Of a DNA stretch of 64,000 nucleotides, positions 54,926 through 64,000 are shown piece after piece. Position numbers and translations under genes: made by a program. Location: NCBI RefSeq assembly GCF_002355835.1, contig NZ_AP017459.1, positions 744,001-808,000 on the forward strand. Direction: 5' to 3'. A model generated the notes under the pieces. That model saw only the letters and a program-made list of their open reading frames with translations. It made no database searches and had not been told where the DNA came from. The stretch comes from Candidatus Endomicrobiellum trichonymphae (GTDB taxonomy: Bacteria; Elusimicrobiota; Endomicrobiia; Endomicrobiales; Endomicrobiaceae). Positions within the stretch are counted from its first letter, which is position 1. Every line of letters begins with the position of its first letter.

Positions 54926-57535
54926 ATGAATCTTTCTAAATTTACTATTAAATCACAGGAAGCTCTGGCAGAGGCGCAAAACATAGCGTCGGAATACGGT
55001 AATCAGGAAATTACTTCTGAGCATCTTTTATACGCTTTAGTTAAACAGCAGAACGGGACGGTCGGCGAAATAATAAAAAAATCTGCGACGCCGGAACAGC
55101 AAAATATGCTGTATGCAAATATTTCAAAAGACTTACTCTCGGAAATTGAAAAAAAGCCGAAAGTTTCAGGCGGAAATTTATTTTTATCTCAGGGGTTAAA
55201 CAAAATTTTAAATAATTCCGAAAAGACGGCTAAAAACCTAAAAGATGAGTTTATTTCTACAGAACACATTTTTATCGCCGTATCTGAAGAGATCTCTGAA
55301 AACGCTTCAAAAATATTAAAAAAACATGGGCTTACAAAAGACATTATTTTAAAAATACTTGTAAGCATAAGAGGCGATCAGAGAATCACGGATCAGAATC
55401 CCGAGGACAAATATCAGGCTTTGGAAAAATATGGAAAAGACTTAACGGACCTAGCAAAACGCGGAAAACTTGATCCTGTTATAGGCAGAGACGAAGAAAT
55501 CCGCAGATGCGTGCAGGTTTTATCAAGAAGAACGAAAAACAATCCTGTCATTATAGGCGAGCCTGGCGTCGGTAAAACAGCAATAGTAGAAGGACTGGCA
55601 CAGCGTATAATTTCCGGAGATATTCCCGAAAACTTAAAAGATAAAAAAGTTATGGCTTTAGATTTGGGAGCATTGATAGCAGGCGCAAAATACAGAGGCG
55701 AATTTGAAGACAGGCTCAAAGCGGTTCTAAAAGAAATTCAGTCGGCTCAAGGCAGGATAATTCTTTTTATCGACGAGCTGCACACTATAGTCGGAGCTGG
55801 TTCCGCCGAAGGGACGGTTGACGCCGCAAATATGCTGAAACCTATGCTTGCGCGCGGAGAGCTTAAACTTGTCGGAGCGACAACTCTTGACGAATACAGA
55901 AAATATATTGAAAAAGATGCTGCCTTGGAAAGACGTTTTCAGCCGGTTTTCGCGGGCGAACCGTCTGTTGAAGACACCATTGCAATTTTGAGAGGCATAA
56001 AAGAAAAATACGAAGTACATCACGGCGTTAAAATAAAAGATTCGGCGCTAGTTGCTGCCGCGACGCTAAGCGCAAGATATATAATGGACAGATATCTGCC
56101 GGATAAAGCGATAGATTTAGTTGACGAGTCTGCAAGCAAACTGAGAATAGAAATAGATTCCATGCCTGCAGAACTTGACTCTGTGGAACACAGACTAAGA
56201 CAGATTGAAGTTGAAAGACAGGCTGTAAAAAAAGAGACTGACGCTGCATCAAAAGAACGTCTTGCAAATATGGAAAAAGAAATAGATAAATTGAAGCGGG
56301 ATTCAGCTGAAATGAAAGTTCAGTGGGAAAAAGAGAAATCTTCGATTTCAGAAATCAGACGGCTTAAGGCAGAAATTGAAAACATGAAAATTGAAGAGCA
56401 GAAAGCCGAAAGAAACGGCGATTTAAACGCCGTTGCAGAAATTCGTTATGGAAAAATTCCGCAGGCGCAAAAACAGCTTGAAGAAGAAAATAAAAAACTT
56501 CTAAAACAGCAGAAAGAAAAAAAGATGCTAAAAGAAGAAGTTGACGAAGAAGATATTGCCGTAGTCGTAAGCAAGTGGACGGGAATACCTGTTACGCGCA
56601 TGATGGAAAGCGAGATGCAGAAACTTCTTAAAATGGAAGATAAACTGCATGGGAGAGTCATAGGACAGGACGAAGCGATATCTGCAATAGCAAATGCTGT
56701 ACGACGTTCCCGTTCTGGACTTTCAGATCCCAACAGACCTATAGGTTCGTTTCTATTTCTGGGTCCTACAGGTGTCGGCAAAACGGAACTTGCAAAAGCA
56801 CTTGCAGAGCTTCTGTTTGACGACGAAAAAAATATAGTAAGAATCGATATGTCCGAATATATGGAAAAACACAGCGTATCTCGTTTTATAGGCGCTCCGC
56901 CCGGATATGTCGGATTTGAAGAGGGCGGGCAGTTGACTGAAGCCGTAAGAAGAAGGCCTTACTGCATAGTTTTGTTTGACGAGGTTGAAAAAGCAAATCG
57001 TGAAGTGTTTAATGTTATGCTTCAGTTGTTTGACGACGGCAGGCTTACGGATGGACGTGGAAAAACCGTTGATTTTAAAAATACGGTGATCATAATGACG
57101 TCAAACATAGGTTCTCAGCATATTCAGGAATCTGAAAACTATGACGAAATGAAAAATAAAGTTATGCAGGAACTCCGCAACTATTTCAGACCGGAGTTTT
57201 TAAACAGAATAGATGAAATAATAATATTCCGAAATTTGGGCGAGATGGAATTAAATAAAATTATAGAAATACAGATTAAATCCTTTGAAAGCCGCTTTGC
57301 GGCAAAAAATATTCATGTAAAGCTTACTGATAAAGCGAAAGACTTTATTTCTTCTAAAGGATATGATCCTGCTTTCGGAGCAAGACCTTTAAAAAGAGCT
57401 ATACAGACATATTTACTTAATCCTCTTTCTTCAAAACTCATTTCAGGAGAATTTAAAGAAGGCGACAATATTTTCGTAAGTGCGGCAGAGAAAGCCGGAG
57501 ACAGGCTGGAATTTAAAAAGAAATACGTAAATTAA
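54926..57535 (+). CDS. clpB: ATP-dependent disaggregase ClpB
   Basis: Hexameric AAA+ disaggregase working with DnaK. The N-domain (residues 1-145) has [22 protein letters not shown]1 has Walker [11 protein letters not shown] (near 210) and [15 protein letters not shown]; the middle coiled-coil domain is present ([17 protein letters not shown] onward); NBD2 has [14 protein letters not shown] (near 612), [13 protein letters not shown] and the sensor block [10 protein letters not shown]. Length 869 aa. The frame extends to 54884, but the ATG at 54926 has GGGAGAGAG upstream and the standard N-terminus. No CIRCE inverted repeat is seen upstream. Confidence 0.96.
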   Translation: MNLSKFTIKSQEALAEAQNIASEYGNQEITSEHLLYALVKQQNGTVGEIIKKSATPEQQNMLYANISKDLLSEIEKKPKVSGGNLFLSQGLNKILNNSEKTAKNLKDEFISTEHIFIAVSEEISENASKILKKHGLTKDIILKILVSIRGDQRITDQNPEDKYQALEKYGKDLTDLAKRGKLDPVIGRDEEIRRCVQVLSRRTKNNPVIIGEPGVGKTAIVEGLAQRIISGDIPENLKDKKVMALDLGALIAGAKYRGEFEDRLKAVLKEIQSAQGRIILFIDELHTIVGAGSAEGTVDAANMLKPMLARGELKLVGATTLDEYRKYIEKDAALERRFQPVFAGEPSVEDTIAILRGIKEKYEVHHGVKIKDSALVAAATLSARYIMDRYLPDKAIDLVDESASKLRIEIDSMPAELDSVEHRLRQIEVERQAVKKETDAASKERLANMEKEIDKLKRDSAEMKVQWEKEKSSISEIRRLKAEIENMKIEEQKAERNGDLNAVAEIRYGKIPQAQKQLEEENKKLLKQQKEKKMLKEEVDEEDIAVVVSKWTGIPVTRMMESEMQKLLKMEDKLHGRVIGQDEAISAIANAVRRSRSGLSDPNRPIGSFLFLGPTGVGKTELAKALAELLFDDEKNIVRIDMSEYMEKHSVSRFIGAPPGYVGFEEGGQLTEAVRRRPYCIVLFDEVEKANREVFNVMLQLFDDGRLTDGRGKTVDFKNTVIIMTSNIGSQHIQESENYDEMKNKVMQELRNYFRPEFLNRIDEIIIFRNLGEMELNKIIEIQIKSFESRFAAKNIHVKLTDKAKDFISSKGYDPAFGARPLKRAIQTYLLNPLSSKLISGEFKEGDNIFVSAAEKAGDRLEFKKKYVN

Positions 57536-57736
57536 AAATATTTGTTCCGAATAGAAGCTGTTTTGATATATGTTAATGATTGCACTATATGCAGTTTATC
57601 GGCTTTAACAGTCGTCTTTTTCCTCCGCTGTGAATACGTTTTGTACGGGCATTTAATTTGTCTTTCTGCCGGATCCCATCACTATCCGGTATAATAATTA
57701 TTTTTATAATAATCGCACTATGCTGAAAGGTATAAA

Positions 57737-58387
57737 ATGTATAAAGGAATATTTGTAACAGCGACTGACACGGAAGTAGGGAAGACTTATGTATCGTGTA
57801 AAATAGCGGAAACTCTTGAAAAATCCGGTATAAATACCGGTGTTTTTAAGCCAGTTTCAACCGGCAACAGAAACGATGCAAAAGCCTTAATTAAAGCCGC
57901 GAAAATTGACGAAAACACTGAAACGGTTACGCCTGTATTTTTTAAAAATCCTATGTCTCCTTACGGAGCGTTTTTACTCGAAAGAAGAGCTTCAGACAAA
58001 ATTTTTGATTTAAAAAAAATCAATAATGCGTTTAAATATTTTTTAAACAAATACGAGTTCACCGTAGTTGAGGGGGTCGGCGGTATTTTAGTCCCCCTAA
58101 AACAAAACTTTTTTGTGAGCGATTTAATAAAAAAGTTTAATCTTCCGGTTATCGTAGTTGCGAGATTCGGCTTAGGCACGCTCAATCATACACTGCTTAC
58201 AGTTGAAAAATTAAAAAGAGACAGGCAAAAGATTTTAGGAGTTATATTAAGCGGCAAGAAAAATAACAATGACGTTTCGGTAAAATCCAATGCTTTAATC
58301 ATAAAAAAAATAACGAACCTATCCGTTTTAGAGCTGGGATACAATGAAAAAATTGATCTGGAGAAAAACATATGGATAATAAAATAA
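57737..58387 (+). CDS. bioD: Dethiobiotin synthetase
   Basis: ATP-dependent ring closure of DAPA to dethiobiotin, 216 aa. Marks: GIFVTATDTEVGKTYVSCKI (P-loop), FKPVSTG, VEGVGGILVPL and LPVIVVARFGLGTLNHTLL. Short but complete. Its stop lies 16 bp inside the start of bioA (58372), so the two are translationally coupled. AAAGGTATAA precedes the ATG. Confidence 0.94.
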   Translation: MYKGIFVTATDTEVGKTYVSCKIAETLEKSGINTGVFKPVSTGNRNDAKALIKAAKIDENTETVTPVFFKNPMSPYGAFLLERRASDKIFDLKKINNAFKYFLNKYEFTVVEGVGGILVPLKQNFFVSDLIKKFNLPVIVVARFGLGTLNHTLLTVEKLKRDRQKILGVILSGKKNNNDVSVKSNALIIKKITNLSVLELGYNEKIDLEKNIWIIK

Positions 58388-59775
58388 AGACGGCATTGAC
58401 AAATTCAGATAAAAACAATATTTGGCATCCTTTTACGCAAATGGCGGACTGGCTGAACGACGATCCGTGCAAACCTTTAATAATAGACAGAGCGAAAGGT
58501 TCATATTTGTATGACGTTGATGGGAAAAAATATCTCGACGGAATATCTTCTCTTTGGGTAACTCTTTTAGGACACAAAAATCCCAGAATAGACAAAGCAG
58601 TAAAAAAACAGATCGATAAAGTTTCACATACAACTTTTCTCGGACTTACACACAAACCCGCGATCGATTTATCCGAAAAACTCCTAAAAATACTGCCTGA
58701 CAACTTAAAAAAAATTTTTTATTCCGACGACGGTTCTACCGCCGTAGAAATTGCGTTAAAAATGGCTTATCAGTACTGGCAATTTAAAAATGAAAAACGG
58801 AGTTTTTTTCTGTCTTTAAAAAACGCTTATCATGGAGACACTATAGGCGCTGTTGCAGTAGGCGGCACAGATTTGTTCCATTCAAGATTTAGATCTTTGC
58901 TTTTTAAGAGTTTTTTTGCAATGTCACCTTACTGCTATAGATGCGTTTACAGAAAAAAGGAAATAAAGTTTCCCGTAACTGCAGAAAATTTTAAAGATCA
59001 CAATATACAGATGCACTGTCGGGGACAGTGCATAAAAGAGGTTGAGTCAATTCTTGTCGAAAATAATAAAAAAATTGCAGCTGCTGTCATTGAGCCTATA
59101 AATCAGGCGGCGGCGGGCATGATAATAATGCCCAAAGGTTATCTTAAAGAATACGCAAATCTTTGCAATCAGTACGGAATACCTTTAATCTGTGACGAAG
59201 TCGCTACGGGATTTGGAAGAACCGGAAAAATGTTTGCAGTAGAGCATGAGAATATTAAACCCGATTTTATATGTTTGTCAAAAGGCATAACAGGCGGATA
59301 TATGCCTTTGGCTGTTACTGCTACCACAAATGAAATTTATAGTGCTTTCTTAGGAAAATATGAAGAATTTAAAACTTTTTTTCACGGACATTCTTATACG
59401 GCCAATCCGCTTGCATGCACTGCCGCAAATGCGGTTATTGATACGCTAAACCAAAACAAAATTTTACAGAAGCTGCAATCTAAAATCAAACACTTGGAAA
59501 AAGAACTCACATCATTGCTAGAGCATTACAGAGTCGGAAATATCAGGCATTGCGGAGTAATGGCGGGCATAGAAATTGTTGAAGACAAAAAAACAGGAAA
59601 ACCTTACGACTCTAAACTTAAAACAGGCGCAAAAATTTGTGCGAATTTAAGAAAACATGGAATTATAATCAGAAATCTAGGCAATACGCTTGTCCTATTT
59701 TTACATCTCACAATGACAAATCGGGAAACATCAAAAATAATAAGCGCAATTAAAATTGAACTAGACAATCTCTGA
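58372..59775 (+). CDS. bioA: Adenosylmethionine-8-amino-7-oxononanoate aminotransferase
   Basis: PLP aminotransferase making DAPA from KAPA with SAM as amino donor, 467 aa. Marks: IWHPFTQMADWL at the N-terminus, GISSLWVTLLGHKNP, FYSDDGSTAVEIALKMAYQYW, YHGDTIGAVAVGG, ICDEVATGFGRTG and the PLP-Lys in LSKGITGGYMPLA. It overlaps bioD at the start and the convergent bioF by 15 bp at the end. No bioB is in the window, so the last step must be encoded elsewhere. Confidence 0.95.
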   Translation: MDNKIKTALTNSDKNNIWHPFTQMADWLNDDPCKPLIIDRAKGSYLYDVDGKKYLDGISSLWVTLLGHKNPRIDKAVKKQIDKVSHTTFLGLTHKPAIDLSEKLLKILPDNLKKIFYSDDGSTAVEIALKMAYQYWQFKNEKRSFFLSLKNAYHGDTIGAVAVGGTDLFHSRFRSLLFKSFFAMSPYCYRCVYRKKEIKFPVTAENFKDHNIQMHCRGQCIKEVESILVENNKKIAAAVIEPINQAAAGMIIMPKGYLKEYANLCNQYGIPLICDEVATGFGRTGKMFAVEHENIKPDFICLSKGITGGYMPLAVTATTNEIYSAFLGKYEEFKTFFHGHSYTANPLACTAANAVIDTLNQNKILQKLQSKIKHLEKELTSLLEHYRVGNIRHCGVMAGIEIVEDKKTGKPYDSKLKTGAKICANLRKHGIIIRNLGNTLVLFLHLTMTNRETSKIISAIKIELDNL

Positions 59776-60921
59776 AATCGAATCTGTCAGTTTTTCAATA
59801 TCCCGAGTAGTATGTCCCGCCGTAAGCGAAATTCTTATCCTTGATTGTTCTTTAGGAACAGTAGGCGGCTTTATCGCCGGAATATAAATTCCTTTTTCTC
59901 TAAGATATAACGATATTCTTTCGGTATTTTCAACGCTTCCGGTTATAACTGGTATTATTTGCGACTGCGTATTTGAAGTATTAAAACCGAGTTTGTTTAA
60001 TTTCTTTTTTAAATATTCCGCTGTTTTAAGTAAAAATGCTCTTTCAGCGGCACTTCCTTTTAAGATTTCCAGAGATTTTAAAGCGGCAGCGCATACTGCT
60101 GGAGAAATTGCCGTTGTATATATGAAAGCTCTGCTTTTATTGATTAAAAAATTGATAAGTTTAAGGGAACCGCAAACAAAACCACCCTGTGCGGCAAAAG
60201 CTTTTGAAAGCGTGCCGACGGTTATATCTATTTTGTTTGAAACGCCGAAAACTTCGGCAAGTCCTTTTCCTTCTTTTCCAAAAACCCCTGTCGAATGCGC
60301 TTCATCAACCATACTCACAGCACCATATTTCCGACATAATTCGGTAAAATCTTTTAAAGGTGCAAAGTCTCCGTCCATAGAAAAGACTGATTCAGTTATC
60401 GTTAATTTAATTTCATATTTATGCGCTCGCTTAAGCGTTTTTTCAAGCGAGTTCATGTCGCAGTGTTCATAGACAAAAATTCTGCTGCCTGAAAGTTTTA
60501 CCCCATCCCAAAGCGAAGCGTGGTTTAGTTTGTCCATTATTATGCACGAATTTTTCTCGTTTGCCATCAACGCACTTATAATACCGACATTAGTCTGATA
60601 CCCACTCGGGAGAACAAGAGAAGCCTGTTTATTTTTAAAGACGGCAAGTCCAGCTTCCAGTTCTTCGTGGATTGAAAGATTGCCGCAAACTAAACGCGAA
60701 GATGTGCCTGCAAATCCATATTTTTCTATAGCGTCCGCAACTGCTTTATTTATTTCTTTATTCCCAGCAAGATCTAAATAATTATTTGATGAAAAATTTA
60801 TGAATTTTCTTCCATTTACTTCGATCCTTACCGCAGGATTTGATTGTATAGTATTTAAAGTTCTTAGTAAACCGGCGTTTTCCATTTCTGATAATTTTTT
60901 CAATAAAAAGTCGTCAAGCAT
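59761..60921 (-). CDS. bioF: 8-amino-7-oxononanoate synthase
   Basis: PLP-dependent condensation of pimeloyl-ACP/CoA with alanine, 386 aa. Marks: NFSSNNYLDLAGNKEI, GFAGTSSRLVCGN, DKLNHASLWDGVKLSG, SVFSMDGDFAPLKD, VDEAHSTGVFG and the PLP-Lys in TVGTLSKAFAAQGGFVCGS. It faces bioD-bioA, and the 3' ends overlap by 15 bp, an unusual arrangement for a biotin cluster. Its own ribosome site is weak (GAGGGATTTAA). Confidence 0.94.
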   Translation of the reverse strand: MLDDFLLKKLSEMENAGLLRTLNTIQSNPAVRIEVNGRKFINFSSNNYLDLAGNKEINKAVADAIEKYGFAGTSSRLVCGNLSIHEELEAGLAVFKNKQASLVLPSGYQTNVGIISALMANEKNSCIIMDKLNHASLWDGVKLSGSRIFVYEHCDMNSLEKTLKRAHKYEIKLTITESVFSMDGDFAPLKDFTELCRKYGAVSMVDEAHSTGVFGKEGKGLAEVFGVSNKIDITVGTLSKAFAAQGGFVCGSLKLINFLINKSRAFIYTTAISPAVCAAALKSLEILKGSAAERAFLLKTAEYLKKKLNKLGFNTSNTQSQIIPVITGSVENTERISLYLREKGIYIPAIKPPTVPKEQSRIRISLTAGHTTRDIEKLTDSISEIV

Positions 60922-61762
60922 TTAAATCCCTCTACCGTCATTGCGGAAAAATTAAATTTGAAACTTAGTCCGGAACATTGATATCAAGCACGAATTATTT
61001 TATCTGCAAATCAGATATTGCAAAATAAAATATACTGTAATATTACTTTAAACCAAAGGCAGAGTTAAAAACCGAGCCTCGGTCAGGCATTACAATATTT
61101 CCGACGTTTTAGACTTACAGTTTTCTTGCTTGCTTAGTTAAACAACGACTTTTCGCCTATTAATTGTCGCACGTAAATGGTTCATTGCAGTTTTCTATCG
61201 TTCACAAAAGCAAGATTTTGACATTTTTCAGCGCCAAATTTCCTATATAAAAGCCCTGTCTAATATAAAAGACTAGACATTTGGAGACAAAATATTTTTA
61301 GGAGAAAATCCTTCAATATAAGTATGACACATAAAGCTTGGATTGTTTTTAAACTTCTAAAGATTACAGAGAAAACAGTCATATTGTTTTTCTATTGATA
61401 TTAATTTCCGTACTCGAAATAAGATTCAACATCTTAACAGTAAAACAGACAAAAAATGTCTTTACTGTAATACGGTTTTTTTAGGACTTTAAAATATCTC
61501 TTAGCTCTCAAACCTAACATCCCCTTACAGCAAAGAGAAAAAAGAGAGCTTTATCGCAAGAGTGGATGAAAAAGAAAGAACCGTCACTACCAGAAAAGAC
61601 AACATTCTGATGAAGCTATTTGTGTGCTGTCAAAAAACATAGTATTGAAAAAAAATAAAAACTATTCTCGTCCCGTGAATTAACTGCTCTAAAAATATTT
61701 ACAATGACAACGTTAAACATTTACCGGCATAATAAAACTGTCGTCATAAAAAGCCACTGTTT
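60922..61762. other. Gene-free spacer between bioF and argG
   Basis: 840 bp with no intact gene. Plus-strand fragments such as ANPYSKEKKESF-like and RVDEKERTVTTRKDNILMKL occur after 61540 without start codons, suggesting dead coding DNA. A hairpin with T-run is listed separately. The segment 61475-61538 resembles 20504-20560 in the other decayed region. Confidence 0.45.
61437..61482 (+). terminator. Hairpin with T-run in the bioF-argG spacer
   Basis: Arms ACAGTAAA (61437-61444) and TTTACTGT (61461-61468), with an inner GACA/TGTC pair block and a bulge, are followed a few bases later by T7. It fits a rho-independent terminator, but no intact plus-strand gene precedes it. Confidence 0.45.
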
Positions 61763-63004
61763 TTATTCACTTTTTCTCAGCATAGCCTGCATCTTTGTCG
61801 GTAATCCCCAAAGATTAATAAAACCTTCAGCGTCTTTATGATTATAAATCTCGTCCTTTTCAAAAGTCGCAAGTTTTTCTGAATACAAAGAATACTTTGC
61901 TTGCCTAGCGACAATTATAATGTTTCCTTTATAAAGTTTCAATTTTATACTGCCGGTAACATATTTTTGCGTCTCGTTGATAAAAACATCAAGAGCTTCT
62001 CTGAGAGGCGAAAACCATAAACCATAATATGCAATTTCAGCATATTTATGGGCAAGCAACTGTTTAAAATGCAATGTATCGCGGTCAATGGAAATCGATT
62101 CAAGTTCTTCGTGCGCCGCATACAATACTGCGGCGGCAGGAGATTCATAAACTCCTCTTGATTTCATACCGACAAGCCTGTTTTCAACTATATCGGCTCT
62201 TCCTATACTATTTGCGCCCGCAATTTCATTTAATTTCGTAATCAGTTCAACAGGCGTAAATTTATTGCCATCTATAGAAACTGGAATACCCTGTTCAAAT
62301 GCTATGGCAAGATACATTGGTTTATCCGGAGCCTTTTCTGGAGAAACAGTCATTTTAAACATTGACTCGTCGTACTCGTTTTCAAGATCTTCTAAAACTC
62401 CACCTTCATAAGAAATATGCCATAAATTTGCATCCGAAGAATACGGTTTTGCTTTTGTTACGGGAACGGAAATATCTCTTTTTTTAGCATAATTAATAGC
62501 ATCTTCCCTTGACTTTATATCCCACTCTCTCCATGGAGCGATAATCTTTACATTAGGTATTAAAGACTTAAAAGCAAGTTCAAACCGCACCTGATCGTTT
62601 CCTTTGCCGGTTGCACCGTGACAGACGGCATCAGCTTTTTCTTTTTTTACAACATCCGCAATTTTCTCGGCGATTATCGGTCTTGCAAGCGACGTTCCCA
62701 AATAATATTTGTTTTCATATAAAGCGTTTACTTTTATCGTCGGGTAAATATAATTTGTAACAAACTCTTTTTTTGCATCAATTATATATGATTTCGAAGC
62801 GCCGGTTTTTTTTGCTTTCTCGTCTAATCCTTCAAGTTCTTTTCCCTGCCCTACATCAACACAACACGCCACAACTTCACATCCATAATTTTCTTTTACC
62901 CATGAGAGAATGATAGACGTATCAAGTCCACCTGAATAAGCTACAACCACTTTTTTAACACCATCCCTACATACAGGTTTACTGCTCACTTTGTTAATTG
63001 CCAT
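61763..63004 (-). CDS. argG: Argininosuccinate synthase
   Basis: Joins citrulline and aspartate with ATP, 413 aa. Marks: VVVAYSGGLDTSIILSWV (PP-loop), YLGTSLARPIIA, CHGATGKGNDQVRFELAF, APWREWDIKSREDAI and SYEGGVLEDLENE. A strong GGAGGGG lies 7 nt before the ATG, inside the 3' end of argD, which it overlaps by 19 bp. argH is not in the window. Confidence 0.96.
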   Translation of the reverse strand: MAINKVSSKPVCRDGVKKVVVAYSGGLDTSIILSWVKENYGCEVVACCVDVGQGKELEGLDEKAKKTGASKSYIIDAKKEFVTNYIYPTIKVNALYENKYYLGTSLARPIIAEKIADVVKKEKADAVCHGATGKGNDQVRFELAFKSLIPNVKIIAPWREWDIKSREDAINYAKKRDISVPVTKAKPYSSDANLWHISYEGGVLEDLENEYDESMFKMTVSPEKAPDKPMYLAIAFEQGIPVSIDGNKFTPVELITKLNEIAGANSIGRADIVENRLVGMKSRGVYESPAAAVLYAAHEELESISIDRDTLHFKQLLAHKYAEIAYYGLWFSPLREALDVFINETQKYVTGSIKLKLYKGNIIIVARQAKYSLYSEKLATFEKDEIYNHKDAEGFINLWGLPTKMQAMLRKSE

Positions 63005-64000
63005 TTTAGTGCCCCCTCCAAAATTTTCACAGCAAAATCCACGTCTTTTTTCGTAATTATAAGCGGCGGCAGTAATCTCAATACCGTATCATTAGTACAA
63101 TTTATAATCAACCCTTTATCCATACAATAATTTACGATATCTTTGCCGTTTATTTTAAGATCCATTCCTATCATTAACCCGAGTCCCCTAACACATTTTA
63201 TAACTGAATATTTATCTTTTAGATTTTCAAGTTTTATGCGGAGATATTCTGCAATTTTTAAAGAATTATTTAAAAATTCTGAATTGATAATATTTAATAC
63301 CGCAAGTGCAGCGGCGCACGATACGGGATTTCCGCCGAAAGTGGAGCCGTGATCGCCACACAAAAAAGTCCCAGCGCATTTCTCTCCGGCAATAGAAGCT
63401 CCCAAGGGCAGTCCGTTAGCCAAAGATTTTGCCAAAGTGACAATATCCGGTTTAATGCCGTAATTTTCAAAGGCATATAATTTTCCGGTGCGACCCATGC
63501 CGCACTGAATTTCGTCAAAAATCAAAAGAAAGTTGTTGTCGTCACAAAACGCTCTTAGTTCTTTTAAAAATGTTTTATCTGAGGGAATTATTCCCCCTTC
63601 GCCCTGTACAGGTTCTATCATTATAGCGACGGTTCTGTTATTTGCAAGTTTCTTTACGGAATCCATATTATTAATTTCCGCAAAAACAAATTTCTCCTGT
63701 AGCGGTTTAAAAAATTTATGGAATTTATCCTGTCCTGTCGCAGAAAGCGTAGTCAGCGTTCTTCCATGAAACGAGTTGAAAAAACAAATTATCTCATATC
63801 TATTCCCCTCTTTTGAAGGATTTAAAAAACCCCATTTCCTTGCAATTTTTATTGCGCATTCATTTGCTTCCGCTCCGGAATTTGAAAGAAAAACTCTCGC
63901 GCCGGGAAATGTCCTCTTAACAAGTTCCTCGCCTAATTTAATCTGTGGAGGCGCATAATATAAATTCGAAACATGCGAGAAACTGTCTAATTGTTTTTTT
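62986..64000 (-). CDS. argD: Acetylornithine aminotransferase (5' end beyond window)
   Basis: PLP aminotransferase of arginine synthesis, partial. The minus-strand frame stays open to the window edge; upstream of an internal Met at 63666 it reads FLSNSGAEANECAIKIARKW and FFNSFHGRTLTTLSATGQDKF, typical of ArgD, so 63666 is not the true start. Later marks are IEPVQGEGGI, IFDEIQCGMGRTGK and the PLP-Lys in TLAKSLANGLPLGA. The stop overlaps the start of argG. Could also be the related succinylornithine or ornithine aminotransferase, but the neighbouring argG favours ArgD. Confidence 0.93.
   Translation of the reverse strand, partial: KKQLDSFSHVSNLYYAPPQIKLGEELVKRTFPGARVFLSNSGAEANECAIKIARKWGFLNPSKEGNRYEIICFFNSFHGRTLTTLSATGQDKFHKFFKPLQEKFVFAEINNMDSVKKLANNRTVAIMIEPVQGEGGIIPSDKTFLKELRAFCDDNNFLLIFDEIQCGMGRTGKLYAFENYGIKPDIVTLAKSLANGLPLGASIAGEKCAGTFLCGDHGSTFGGNPVSCAAALAVLNIINSEFLNNSLKIAEYLRIKLENLKDKYSVIKCVRGLGLMIGMDLKINGKDIVNYCMDKGLIINCTNDTVLRLLPPLIITKKDVDFAVKILEGALKWQLTK

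Noticed and set aside
63666-63666. argD starting at the Met at 63666
   Set aside because: The frame upstream continues with typical ArgD sequence to the window edge, so this Met is internal.

Overview
The window is an AT-rich bacterial chromosome segment carrying housekeeping and cofactor genes between stretches of visibly decayed DNA. Gene content (trimeric HydABC-type [FeFe]-hydrogenase, aromatic amino acid, riboflavin, biotin and arginine genes) and many recent frameshifted pseudogenes (recN, mltG, a phosphohexomutase, a secreted protein) suggest a host-restricted symbiont in an early to middle stage of genome reduction. The overall picture fits an Elusimicrobiota endosymbiont of the Endomicrobium type from termite-gut flagellates. 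This assignment is inference from gene content and decay pattern, not from a 16S gene or a database search.

Layout. 1-7 kb: recN remnant, nadK, a decayed secreted-protein gene, rlmD, yajQ with a 36-residue membrane ORF upstream, a cysteine desulfurase, an mltG remnant and ruvX. 7-11.6 kb: hydC-hydB-hydA on the minus strand, encoding an NAD-linked, probably electron-bifurcating hydrogenase. 11.7-15.3 kb: a CPA2 antiporter, thyX, purA, tRNA-Glu and tRNA-Lys. 15.3-19.1 kb: a complete rib set (ribD, ribE, ribBA, ribH). 19.1-20.8 kb: decayed DNA, then a small lipoprotein gene on the plus strand. 21-26.5 kb: rplU-rpmA-obg, an aspartate-type aminotransferase, hisS and a DUF502 gene. 26.5-32.6 kb: phosphohexomutase pseudogene, PBP1A, RNase E/G, tRNA-Leu, DUF1844. 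33-39.2 kb: gltX, then pheA-hisC-aroF-tyrA for phenylalanine and tyrosine, with codon usage in pheA and aroF unlike the neighbours. 39.2-41.7 kb: a decayed gene bracketed by two poly-C tracts, rnpB, a zinc-ribbon coiled-coil protein and two tRNAs. 41.8-49.5 kb: nadE, then gmk-rpoZ-coaC-coaB-udg-priA, tRNA-Pro and rdgB. 49.7-57.5 kb: valS, fabG, a frameshifted fabF-like gene, a decayed valS fragment and clpB. 57.7-64 kb: bioD-bioA facing bioF, an 840-bp spacer, argG and a partial argD.

Together the genes describe an anaerobic fermenter that disposes of electrons as H2 and makes several amino acids and cofactors (FMN/FAD, biotin, CoA, NAD), while losing some DNA-repair and envelope-processing genes. 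I found no CRISPR array, intact insertion sequence, prophage or defence system. The most interesting signals are a perfect A_AAA_AAG slippery heptamer exactly at the only frameshift of a ketosynthase gene with intact catalytic residues, a decayed second copy of a piece of valS, a codon-usage island in the aromatic operon with a 17-codon coupled mini-ORF, and tandem promoters on a perfect 13-bp palindrome with no obvious downstream gene.
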